A DNA stretch of 64,000 bases from G963676655 sp963676655 (GTDB taxonomy: Bacteria; Verrucomicrobiota; Lentisphaeria; Victivallales; Victivallaceae): NCBI GenBank assembly GCA_963676655.2, contig CAXXKX010000003.1:4526001-4590000 (forward strand), in the 5' to 3' direction. Below, in pieces: positions 25,797 through 33,186 of the stretch (the first letter of the stretch is position 1; the number at the start of each line of letters is the position of its first letter). Both the position numbers and the translations under genes were made by a program. The notes beneath the pieces are model-generated. The model saw only the letters and a program-made list of their open reading frames with translations, made no database searches and was not told where the DNA came from.

Positions 25797-27173
25797 CTAA
25801 ATGTAAATAATTTCTCCCGGTGTTCCATCCTCTCCGGGCTGAGGGTCTGGAGGGTACGGATCAGCGCCTGAACCAGCCGCTCCACCGCTACCGCCTGTAG
25901 CCGGAAAAAGAACGTCAACAGCTTCTTGCCCTCTTGACAATAATATTGGATAACCTGAACCGCCAGATCCACCATCCCCACCTTGATTGTTAACCGTATC
26001 CCCGCCGTCTCCGCCATCCCCAAGTACTCCGTCAACAATAATTATTCCAGACCATGACACCCCCTCCAAAGATACTTGATAGTCAATTATGCCTCTAAAT
26101 CCCCCATTTCCGCCGTCTCCTGCAACTCCTCCACCGCTTGCGTCGCCTCCGTCTCCTCCATCCTTTGTTATTCCGCTTGTAAGAGTAATGTAATTGTAAT
26201 TAGAATTTTCCCGCTCCTTCAAATAAATAGCAGCTATCCCTCCGGCATGACCGCCACTTCCGCCAGGATCATTGCCCGCGCCGGATAAATTATCTCCTCC
26301 GTTTCCTCCGCTTCCACCATCTCCCAGATTAATAACAATATTAGAGTCTTTGCAGAGTTCCACTCTAACTCCTCCTTTTCCAACACTACCACCTTCGCCT
26401 CCATGCGAATGAGCATACGGAGCAGGAACCTGATTGTAACCATTCCCGCCTGCTCCGATATCCATAATAAGATCAGTGCCGCAAATATTTTTGATTTTCA
26501 CTCCTCCACTGCTGCCGCCTGCTCTTATATCAGCCGTTCCGTCCATCCCTTCGCCTGTGATAATATTACATGTACAATCATTAAGAGCATCTATTTCTAT
26601 TCTCCCCCCATCTCCACCAGCCCAAGGCTTTCCAGTCTCCAATTCAAGAGTACAAGAGAAAAAACTACCCATTAAAATATCCAAAGAATTATGATATGAC
26701 TCAGTGCCATCCGCAGTAGTAATCTCTATATTACAATTACAATAAATTCCATACCAACGATTAAAATTCGATATAGAGAAATTCTTAAAAATGATTGTTT
26801 TAATATAAGTGCCGCCCGTCAAGGTGGTATTACCGGGAGATTCTGCGATAAATGTCCAGGAAATATTTATTAATGCAAAGGTCTGTATGGGCTCATTGTA
26901 TGTTCCCGACCCCACATAAACAGTAAAGAGAGACATCCCTGTTGATTCCGCATCAAGCATAGCTTCCCCTATTGTGGAATGCAGTGTGGGCAAAGGATTT
27001 CCCGATTCATAATCTGGAATATTGGATAATAACCAATCAGACCAAGAACTTCCTACGTATATGCGTTCACCAGTAGTAAAAGTTGGACAAGAATCGCAAG
27101 GACCTGACTTGCATCCAAACAATAAATTATTATCACATGCTTTAAAAAAACCTTTGTCACACATCATCAGCAT
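25797..27173 (-). CDS. Gly-rich tail/adhesin-like protein with Cys-rich head
   Basis: 458 residues from ATG 27173, which has GGGGTG 6 bases upstream and lies just after the preceding stop; ATG 27206 would overlap that gene by 32 bases. The N-terminal ~40 residues contain six cysteines (MMCDKGFFKACDNNLLFGCK, then GPCDSCPTF). The middle resembles a right-handed beta-helix (SLFTVYVGSGTYNEPIQTF, IIFKNFSISNFNRWYG). The last 250 residues contain many GGDGG/GGSGG turns (LGDGGSGGNGG, DGGDGGDASGGG), typical of Gly-rich fibre tips. No enzyme motif was seen. Confidence 0.75.
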   Translation of the reverse strand: MLMMCDKGFFKACDNNLLFGCKSGPCDSCPTFTTGERIYVGSSWSDWLLSNIPDYESGNPLPTLHSTIGEAMLDAESTGMSLFTVYVGSGTYNEPIQTFALINISWTFIAESPGNTTLTGGTYIKTIIFKNFSISNFNRWYGIYCNCNIEITTADGTESYHNSLDILMGSFFSCTLELETGKPWAGGDGGRIEIDALNDCTCNIITGEGMDGTADIRAGGSSGGVKIKNICGTDLIMDIGAGGNGYNQVPAPYAHSHGGEGGSVGKGGVRVELCKDSNIVINLGDGGSGGNGGDNLSGAGNDPGGSGGHAGGIAAIYLKERENSNYNYITLTSGITKDGGDGGDASGGGVAGDGGNGGFRGIIDYQVSLEGVSWSGIIIVDGVLGDGGDGGDTVNNQGGDGGSGGSGYPILLSRGQEAVDVLFPATGGSGGAAGSGADPYPPDPQPGEDGTPGEIIYI

Positions 27174-27174
27174 A

Positions 27175-27732
27175 TCAGCACCCCACAATCGGCAGGAAGT
27201 TATCAAATTTACGACGCCGGATCACCAGGCGACCCTCAACAATAGAGACACTGGCCAGCAGACAATGAAAAGCCCCTTCCGCAAGATCAGACTGGATTTC
27301 ATACTGCTCTTCTGTAAAATCAACATCAGGGCCGGAAACAGAACCGGTTTCAGGGTCAAACGGAAAGTCATAATAAACAAATCCATCCTCCTCAAGCTCT
27401 GTTTCGGCAGATTTACCAACAGAAAGATAACCACCAGGATACTCGATAATATCATTTATATCTTCGTAAGCAGTCTGAACCTGAATTTTGTAAACTACCT
27501 CTTCGCCCTCTTCGACATCATAATCGGTAATATCAACAACCGGCATCGGCAGCGCCAGTTCTCCGCTTTCACTGCCGAGTTTCGGCAGCGCGATGTTGAT
27601 TGAAGCCTGCAGCCCGGTCCCCGTCGCGGTTATGCTCGGAGTTTTGATATTTTCCTGCATCCTGATTCTCATATTGTGGAGCATGCCCCATATCGTCTGA
27701 ATCTTTTCTTTACTTACCCATGTAGCCGGCAT
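27175..27732 (-). CDS. Unknown protein of tail-fibre operon
   Basis: 185 residues; AAGGAGAA precedes ATG 27732. Acidic. It starts MPATWVSKEKIQTIWGMLHN and then has a beta-rich centre (PVVDITDYDVEEGEEVVYKI, then DFPFDPETGSVSGPDVDFTE). It ends FDNFLPIVGC. Not recognised. Its stop is 1 base from the next start. Position in the cassette suggests a tail-associated structural protein. Confidence 0.7.
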   Translation of the reverse strand: MPATWVSKEKIQTIWGMLHNMRIRMQENIKTPSITATGTGLQASINIALPKLGSESGELALPMPVVDITDYDVEEGEEVVYKIQVQTAYEDINDIIEYPGGYLSVGKSAETELEEDGFVYYDFPFDPETGSVSGPDVDFTEEQYEIQSDLAEGAFHCLLASVSIVEGRLVIRRRKFDNFLPIVGC

Positions 27733-27746
27733 TGTTCTTTCTCCTT

Positions 27747-28229
27747 TTATTTCTTCGTCGGGTCCGGTAAATCGTCTTCAATTTTTACCAGCTCCCACTC
27801 GGCGTATTGCATATAGGAAACCGAGACCTCGCTGTAGCCGTTTTTGTTATCTGAAAAAGTCATGCCGACATTATGATATTTTCCGGAAGGCATAGTCTTT
27901 CCGGTAATTACATCCGGCACAATAAAATCTTTAACTGTAGTTTCACCGGTTTGGATATATTCTTTCATTTCGCTGGCAAGAAAACTTGCTGTGTCACTGG
28001 TTTGCGTGCCAGTGATCGTGATTATCGGACGCCGCATGACAAAACAATCCGCGAAGGCCTGCCAATTGGGATACTTTTCGTTAAACTTTGTCGGAGACTC
28101 CGCATACTCTTTTGCATAACTCATTCCATTGCCACTGTTGAAGTCCGACGGCTGGGCCGCCCGGTCCTCAAATGAAACCGCCCCTCCTGCTCGGATAAAA
28201 CCGGCTCTGCTGAAATTTGATGATCCCAT
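27747..28229 (-). CDS. Unknown first protein of tail-fibre operon
   Basis: 160 residues; AAAGGAA precedes ATG 28229. It begins MGSSNFSRAGFIRAGGAVSF and has a central beta-like region (RRPIITITGTQTSDTASFLA) and a late one (YHNVGMTFSDNKNGYSEVSV). It could be a tail-tube-like or baseplate-like domain, but I cannot confirm that. It is the promoter-proximal gene of the ten-gene minus-strand cassette; upstream lies a repeat-rich region (28230-28760). Confidence 0.65.
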   Translation of the reverse strand: MGSSNFSRAGFIRAGGAVSFEDRAAQPSDFNSGNGMSYAKEYAESPTKFNEKYPNWQAFADCFVMRRPIITITGTQTSDTASFLASEMKEYIQTGETTVKDFIVPDVITGKTMPSGKYHNVGMTFSDNKNGYSEVSVSYMQYAEWELVKIEDDLPDPTKK

Positions 28230-28364
28230 TTATTTTTTCCTTTCGTTTATTTGGGTTCTGGTTCTCAAAAGTTGTCTTTGTATTTGGAAAAGTTGTCAAC
28301 CAAAGGCGAATATTAAGTTCAAAAAACAGTTTTTCGAATGTTATTAACGATTGACCAGGGCAAG

Positions 28365-28516
28365 ACTATTATTTGTACCATGGAGAACATGAAGAAGCGC
28401 TTAAAATTCATGCAAAGCATGAAAAATAAAAACTTTATCGTGACTTTTCGTGTATTGCCCTGCTCAATGCTCGCGCTCATTTCATTGTTCGTGGTTAATA
28501 CTTGCATTTCGCACTC
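28365..28516 (-). repeat. Dispersed hairpin repeat, family B copy 2
   Basis: Same plus-strand orientation as copy 1 at 2895-3006. The hairpin is TTCATGC-AAA-GCATGAA. The TTTCGTG block is interrupted by an insert of ~35 bp (TATTGCCCTGCTCAATGCTC...) that is absent from copies 1 and 3. It ends TGCATTTCGCACTC, shared in inverted form with copy 3. Confidence 0.85.
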
Positions 28517-28582
28517 CTCATTTTTATCAAACACAAGGAAAATTGAAATATCCATGCTATATTTATGCATGAACTAAAACTT

Positions 28583-28744
28583 AGGAGCTGTTAAAAAATA
28601 AACTTTACATCTGTGCGTTTTTCCCGGTTGCTTTGTGTTTTGCCGATTCGTTACATAGCTGAGGCTATGCGCCTTATCAGCAACTCCACAAATCATTCCG
28701 GGATAATTCACTCATTTTGTCAAGTTTATTTTTAAACAGCTCCT
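28583..28744. mobile_element. MITE-like element with 23-bp inverted ends
   Basis: Ends AGGAGCTGTT...AAACTT (28583-28605) and its inverted copy (28722-28744) differ at one position of 23. An internal hairpin is CATAGC-TGAG-GCTATG (28654-28669). It is too short to code a transposase. It ends 16 bp before the yaiI start and so forms part of that gene's promoter or leader region. Confidence 0.88.
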
Positions 28745-28760
28745 TACATGAAAGATAATT

Positions 28761-29222
28761 ATGAAGATATATGTGGATGGCGACGCCTTTCCGAATGTCC
28801 TGAAAGATATTCTGTTCCGGGCGGTGCAGAGGGTTGGAATTCAGTTGGTTATGGTCGCCAACAAACGTATCCGGGTTCCGGACAATGAACTTTTTTCCAG
28901 TGAAATGGTTCCCGGCGGACCGGATGAGGCTGACGACCGGATTGTCGAATTAATGGAAGCCGGCGACCTGGTCATTACCGCCGATATCCCCCTGGCCGAC
29001 CGGGTCGTTTCAAAGCAAGGTTACGCGATCAATCCGCGGGGCGAACTCTATACCGAAGTCAACATCAAAAATCGTCTTGCCATGCGTGATCTCATGAACG
29101 AATTACGCAGCGAAGGCGCGATCACCGGCGGCCCCCCTACGTTCAATAAAAAAGACATTCAAACCTTCACCAACCAGCTCGACAAATTCCTGACCAGACA
29201 CTGTCGCAATTCCGGGAATTGA
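28761..29222 (+). CDS. yaiI: YaiI/YqxD family (UPF0178/DUF188) protein
   Basis: 153 residues, full length for the family. Conserved features are MKIYVDGDAFPNVLKDIL at the N-terminus, VPGGPDEADDRIVELM, DLVITADIPLADRVV, and GGPPTFNKKDIQTFTNQLD near the C-terminus. The fold is PIN/NYN nuclease-like with the conserved acidic residues present. The exact biological role of UPF0178 proteins is unsettled. It lies directly downstream of a MITE-like element. Confidence 0.92.
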   Translation: MKIYVDGDAFPNVLKDILFRAVQRVGIQLVMVANKRIRVPDNELFSSEMVPGGPDEADDRIVELMEAGDLVITADIPLADRVVSKQGYAINPRGELYTEVNIKNRLAMRDLMNELRSEGAITGGPPTFNKKDIQTFTNQLDKFLTRHCRNSGN

Positions 29223-29461
29223 CTAACACGTAAAATACGAAAAAGACGGAAAAAACGAAGCTTTCATAATTAGTAAATAATCAGACACTTTGATTGTTAT
29301 TAATTTATAAACAATTTATGACAAACATATTACCCCCGGAAAATCCTAAGTCAAAAGAAATTAAAACTCAGCTTCTGCGTTTAATGTTCAACGTTTTTTT
29401 AATCCAACATTGCATATTCCCGTTTTGAGTGATATTGTTTTCTATTAATGTAAGGGGTTGT

Positions 29462-29794
29462 ATGAATACATTATTCCAATATCAATATCGCGATGCGCAA
29501 AACTATAAAGTATGGAACGAGGTAATTTTATCCGGGGAAATAACCATTGAAGATTTAAATCCTTATCTTTATGAAGAAAGTTTTTTCGTTCCATCCGAAG
29601 TTGGCCTCGAAGATTTACAAGAAATGCCTTTGGCCTCTTACGATCATATCTGGCATGAAATCATCGGAGTATCCCCCACCAGTCAAGTACAAACGGTTGA
29701 GGTCTCTACCGAGGATTTACGTCAATCTTTCAAAATAGCAAAGTCAAGAGATTGGAACCAAGACGAAGTATTCAAACGAAAAGGTCTGATATGA
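29462..29794 (+). CDS. Small partner protein of HNH module
   Basis: 110 residues from ATG 29462, with AAGGGG just upstream. Acidic. It starts MNTLFQYQYRDAQNYKVWNE and continues with IEDLNPYLYEESFFVPSEVG. A similar short protein type (FQY-YRD-xNYK, then FxPSxVGL) occurs widely in accessory regions, but I know no function for it. Its stop overlaps the HNH gene start (ATGATGA region, 4 bp), so both are translated together. Codon use looks AT-rich relative to neighbours. Confidence 0.75.
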   Translation: MNTLFQYQYRDAQNYKVWNEVILSGEITIEDLNPYLYEESFFVPSEVGLEDLQEMPLASYDHIWHEIIGVSPTSQVQTVEVSTEDLRQSFKIAKSRDWNQDEVFKRKGLI

Positions 29795-30570
29795 TGAAAA
29801 GACGAAATTGGACAAGAGAAGAATTGATTTTAGCACTGAACTTATATTGCACAATTCCGTTTGGTAAACTTCACAGTAAAAACCCTGATATTATCAAACT
29901 CGCAAATATCATTAACAGAACACCAAGCGCAGTGGCTTGGAAAGCATGCAATTTTGCTGCACTTGACGAGTCTCTTAATCGCAAAGGAGCTTCAAATTTC
30001 GGAAAGTTAGATAAAGAAATTTGGAATGAGTTTAATTCAAGCCGTGAGAAAATGTTTTTTGAATGCGAAAATATGCTTGCGAAATATTTGAACAAGCCTC
30101 TTGAAGAAATTGCAGAAATTGAGCCCAAGTCGATCCCAAAAGGCAAAACTGAAAGAGAACAATTTGTCCGTACCCGGGTCAATCAGAAATTTTTTCGAGA
30201 TACTATTCTATCTTCATATGACTTCAAATGTTGTATAACTGGCTTGAATATACCTCAACTGTTGATTGCCAGCCATATTGTACCGTGGGCGGTTGATAAA
30301 GATAACAGACTGAATCCGCGTAACGGGCTGTGTCTAAATGCGCTTCACGACAAAGCATTCGATGTCGGCCTCATAACTGTTACTGAAGATTTAAAAGTTG
30401 AAGTATCCCGTCAGGTAAAGCAAGGAAAAGTTGAGTCTTCATTTCAAAAGTTGATCCTTGATTATGAAGGCTGTAAAATAACCAGTCCAAGGCGTTTCAA
30501 ACCGGATATGCAGTTCATTAAATATCATCAGCAGGAAGTATTCGAAAAAAACTGCCGTTTTGAAATGTAA
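29791..30570 (+). CDS. HNH endonuclease (HNH_2 type)
   Basis: 259 residues from ATG 29791 (a second ATG follows at once), with AAAGG upstream. The N-terminal ~100 residues are a helical DNA-binding-like domain (RRNWTREELILALNLYCTIP, then NRTPSAVAWKACNFA). The C-terminal nuclease domain has the HNH motif: FKCCITGLNIPQLLIASHIV for the first His, NPRNGLCLNALHDKAF for Asn and the second His. This two-domain architecture is common in restriction-like or defence-associated HNH proteins. It is coupled to the 110-residue gene upstream, and a hairpin at 30553-30585 overlaps its stop codon. No methylase is adjacent. Confidence 0.88.
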   Translation: MMKRRNWTREELILALNLYCTIPFGKLHSKNPDIIKLANIINRTPSAVAWKACNFAALDESLNRKGASNFGKLDKEIWNEFNSSREKMFFECENMLAKYLNKPLEEIAEIEPKSIPKGKTEREQFVRTRVNQKFFRDTILSSYDFKCCITGLNIPQLLIASHIVPWAVDKDNRLNPRNGLCLNALHDKAFDVGLITVTEDLKVEVSRQVKQGKVESSFQKLILDYEGCKITSPRRFKPDMQFIKYHQQEVFEKNCRFEM

Positions 30571-30590
30571 AAAATCAAAACGGCAATTCT
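30553..30590 (+). terminator. Probable terminator of HNH module
   Basis: Stem TGCCGTTTTGA (30553-30563) and TCAAAACGGCA (30575-30585), 11 bp with an 11-base loop, followed by ATTCTTTG. It overlaps the last codons and stop. The U-tract is weak. Confidence 0.5.
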
Positions 30591-30893
30591 TTGTGCGGCT
30601 CCGTACTGTAATCCGTCATTTTCTTTTTTTTATGTACGTTTTTTTATGCCGCCCTCACAGTGCTATAAAATTTAGTTAATAATCCCCTTTGGAGCAATCG
30701 ATTACCCCAAATGGTCTCTACTCTCCGTTGAAAAGTTAATGCTATGTGCCGCTTTCAGCGCTTATTTTTCACTCTGTGAGTTAAATTCTCGTAAATTCGA
30801 TTATTTAGGTTCTTTCCTATAAAATCTTGTCACTTTTTGGCAGGAAAAATGTAATCGTGCAAAGCAAATCTTTGTTGTGTAAACAGTAGGGCA

Positions 30894-31173
30894 GCTTTCG
30901 ATGAAAGCGCCGGGATGCGAAAGCATCCCACCCACGAGCTAATTCTTTAGCCACCAATTGACCTTAATTACATATCCGTACGTTCCCCGCCGGTTTCATC
31001 GAAACAGGCGCTACCTTCCCACTGCCATACTTGCGTTTACGACTGCCTGCAGCGTGGTTCCGGCTATACAGGTTTAGGTATTTCCTTCATACTTGATTAT
31101 TCCGTGTTGGATATTGGATATTCAACCGGATGGCAGGCAAAGCCTGCTCCAAGTTCTCTGTGGTGAACTTGGA
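30894..31173. repeat. Cluster of REP-like palindromes
   Basis: Perfect hairpins are GCTTTC-GAT-GAAAGC (30894-30908), GGGATGC-GAAA-GCATCCC (30912-30929, with a stable GNRA-type loop), GCAGGC-AAA-GCCTGC (31133-31147) and TCCAAGTTC-N8-GAACTTGGA (31148-31173). Dense short palindromes of this kind are what RAYT transposases recognise in other bacteria; two RAYT-type genes are in this window. Confidence 0.7.
31105..31123. repeat. Fragment of MITE inverted end
   Basis: TGTTGGATATTGGATATTC is the exact inverse of the first 19 bases of the left end of the element at 13751-13959. No second end is visible, so it looks like a decayed or solo copy. Confidence 0.7.
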
Positions 31174-31187
31174 GGTTGACACTGTTT

Positions 31188-32684
31188 TCAGTCGATTTCA
31201 GTTGCCGGTTTGTCGCCGACCCTGGCTTGCAGGGCGTGAAGTTCGTCCTTGAGTTTTCGGGTAATTTCCGCGTATTCAGGTTTGCCGTAAACGTTGTTCA
31301 TCTCTTTGGAGTCAACCCGCAAATCAAAGAGTTCCCATTCCGGCTCTTTGGATTCATCAACCGTATTGGGTTGATCCATACATTCGCCGTAGTAATAGAT
31401 GAGTTTGAAATCTTTGGTCCGGACGCCGTAGTGGGCGCTGACGTAGTGATGGGTCAGGTGCATCCAGTAGCGATAATACATGCTCTGCTGCCAGCCTTCG
31501 GGAACGGAACCGTCAAGCAGCGGACGAATCGAATACCCCTGGAAATATTCCGGCTTTTCCATTCCGGCCCAGTCGACGAACGACGCGGGGATATCGACAT
31601 TGGTAATAATCTCGTCGATAACGGTTCCGGGTTTGATATCTTTCGGATAGCGGACCATGAACGGCATCCGCAATGATTCTTCATACATAAAACGTTTATC
31701 ATACCAGCCGTGATCCCCGAGGAAAAAGCCCTGGTCACTGGTGTAGATAACCACGGTATCGTCGAGGATGCCTTCTTCTTCAAGATATTCCAGTACCCGG
31801 CCGACATTATCATCAACCGACGCGATACAGCGCAGATAATCCTTGATGTAGCGCTGATATTTGAAGTTGACAAGTTCCTCATGGTCAGCAAACGTTACTT
31901 TTTTGCCGTCTTCAGCCTGAACCAGGCAGAAATCGCTCAAGTCATCAGGATACGGAATATAATCCATCTTGGATGAGCCTTCCGGCGGAATCAGTTTCAA
32001 ATCATTGTACATCATATCGACCGTAATCCGCATCTTTGCTTCTTTTGCCGCGTTCGAGCGATTGGAATAATCGTCAAAAAGAGTTTCCGGCAGTGCCAGG
32101 TTCTCGTCTTTGAACATCTCCTTGTGCCTATCGTCCGACTCCCAGTTGCGGTGCGGCGCTTTATGATGGTACTTAACAAAAAATGGCCGGTCCTTGTCCC
32201 GCCTTTTCAAATAATCCAGCGTCAAGTCGGTAATGATGTCAGTGGTATAGCCATTATATGTAATCTTCTCACCGTTACAGACCATTTCCGGGTCAAAGTA
32301 AGGGCCTTGTCCCTGAAGGACTTTCCATTCGTCAAAACCGGTCGGATAATTTTCCACCGCTTCCCCCAGATGCCATTTGCCGATAATCGCGGTCTGATAG
32401 CCGTCCGCCTGCAATTCTTTAGCGACGTTCGGGAGCGTATTGTCAATATGCGCGCCAATGGTCGTCACGCCATTGATATGGTTATAAGTTCCGCACAAAA
32501 TCGCGGCCCGGCTGGGTTCGCAGATGCTGTTTGTGCAGAAACAGTTGTCGAAGCGAGCTCCTTCATTGGCGATGCGGTCAAGATTTGGGGTTTTATTGAT
32601 CTTGCTGCCGTAACAACTTAGCGCGTGCGCTGCATGGTCGTCGGACATGATAAAAAGGATATTGGGTCGATTTGTTTTACTCAT
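31188..32684 (-). CDS. Sulfatase (type I, Cys-type formylglycine)
   Basis: 498 residues from ATG 32684; the upstream extension to 32750 has no ribosome site. It hydrolyses sulfate esters, most likely of a glycan. The sulfatase signature is ICEPSRAAILCG, with Cys as the residue converted to formylglycine, so an anaerobic sulfatase-maturing enzyme would be needed; none is in the window. Metal ligands are visible in FIMSDDHAAH and YTSDQGFFLGDHGWYDKR. IIGKWHLGE is also typical. No signal peptide is evident, which suggests cytoplasmic desulfation of imported oligosaccharide, or a missed start. It is flanked by repeats on both sides. Confidence 0.93.
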   Translation of the reverse strand: MSKTNRPNILFIMSDDHAAHALSCYGSKINKTPNLDRIANEGARFDNCFCTNSICEPSRAAILCGTYNHINGVTTIGAHIDNTLPNVAKELQADGYQTAIIGKWHLGEAVENYPTGFDEWKVLQGQGPYFDPEMVCNGEKITYNGYTTDIITDLTLDYLKRRDKDRPFFVKYHHKAPHRNWESDDRHKEMFKDENLALPETLFDDYSNRSNAAKEAKMRITVDMMYNDLKLIPPEGSSKMDYIPYPDDLSDFCLVQAEDGKKVTFADHEELVNFKYQRYIKDYLRCIASVDDNVGRVLEYLEEEGILDDTVVIYTSDQGFFLGDHGWYDKRFMYEESLRMPFMVRYPKDIKPGTVIDEIITNVDIPASFVDWAGMEKPEYFQGYSIRPLLDGSVPEGWQQSMYYRYWMHLTHHYVSAHYGVRTKDFKLIYYYGECMDQPNTVDESKEPEWELFDLRVDSKEMNNVYGKPEYAEITRKLKDELHALQARVGDKPATEID

Positions 32685-32796
32685 TTTGCCTGGTGCCTGT
32701 AGTGATTTTATTAAGATTAAATTAACTATTATATCACCCTTTGGAGACATTGCAACGTAAAAAAATCAATATTGAGACAATTATCTCAGTTGCGGG

Positions 32797-33009
32797 TTAT
32801 AAATACAAGAAGAGTGCGAAATGCAAATATTAACCACGAAAAATCACGAAAAGTCACGAAAAAGTTTTTTATTTTTCAGCTTATGCTGAAAATTTAAATA
32901 CTTCTTCATGTTCTTCATGCGTTGCCTTCGCCAGGTCAGGCTCAGACTGCGCTAGTCATGGTGCAAATAATAGTTTCGCATTAGTCTAGATTATAAATAC
33001 AAGTAAGAG
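32797..33009. repeat. Imperfect direct repeats flanking family B copy 3
   Basis: TTATAAATACAAGAAGAG (32797-32814) and TTATAAATACAAGTAAGAG (32991-33009) bracket the repeat at 32812-32980. They could be a target duplication or an older local duplication. Confidence 0.6.
32812..32980 (+). repeat. Dispersed hairpin repeat, family B copy 3 (inverted)
   Basis: Inverted relative to copies 1 and 2. The hairpin is TTTTCAGC-TTAT-GCTGAAAA: both arms changed together compared with copies 1-2, so pairing is preserved. It also carries a ~42-bp insert (around 32919-32960) absent from the other two copies. It lies upstream of the sulfatase. Confidence 0.85.
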
Positions 33010-33011
33010 GC

Positions 33012-33062
33012 CAAAAAAGAAGCGGTAAAACAGATAATGGGGGGATACCATATTTTACCGCT
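33012..33062 (-). terminator. Intrinsic terminator-like hairpin, minus strand
   Basis: AGCGGTAAAA (33021-33030) and TTTTACCGCT (33053-33062) form a perfect 10-bp stem. On the minus strand it is followed by TCTTTTTTGG. It is 125 bp beyond the esterase stop and at the end of the candidate structured RNA. Confidence 0.65.
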
Positions 33063-33144
33063 CCGTCACACTTCCCCGGTTTCCCTTCGTCAGGGACCTT
33101 ATTGAACCGTCATCTCCCGGTCTTTGTAATATAAGACACGGGAG
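33012..33144 (-). ncRNA. Candidate structured RNA between esterase and sulfatase
   Basis: Read on the minus strand there are three successive hairpins. First is CTCCCG-T-GTCTT / AAGAC-CGGGAG (33114-33144, one bulge). Second is a nested pair CGGTT[TCCCT...AGGGA]AACCG (33077-33109). Third is the terminator hairpin at 33021-33062 with its U-tract. No known riboswitch or sRNA family matched from memory. It could be a long 3' UTR, an attenuator for the sulfatase, or an eroded element end. Confidence 0.35.
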
Positions 33145-33186
33145 CTTTGAATATCTTTGCGCTTTTTTTAAAAAAAATTGTTTTTT

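Larger units (their letters stand above)
28230..28760. other. Intergenic region with two mobile-type repeats
   Basis: 531 bp without a gene. It holds family B repeat copy 2 (28365-28516) and a 162-bp MITE-like element (28583-28744). The promoter of the minus-strand tail-fibre operon must lie at its left end, which is AT-rich. Confidence 0.7.
30571..31187. other. Gene-free repeat-rich region
   Basis: 617 bp with no credible ORF. The left half is AT-rich and featureless to me. The right half holds a set of compact palindromes (30894-31173) and a fragment of the MITE end sequence (31105-31123). Confidence 0.65.

Noticed and set aside
19659..28229. Complete prophage
   Set aside because: No integrase, terminase, capsid, portal or lysis genes and no attachment-site repeats were found around the fibre genes.
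31176..31676. Hydrophobic ORF opposite the sulfatase
   Set aside because: It is antisense to the conserved C-terminal part of the sulfatase; no family features.
33012..33144. c-di-GMP or cobalamin riboswitch
   Set aside because: Short stretches look similar (AGGGAAACCGGGG) but the conserved cores and stem order of those riboswitches are absent.
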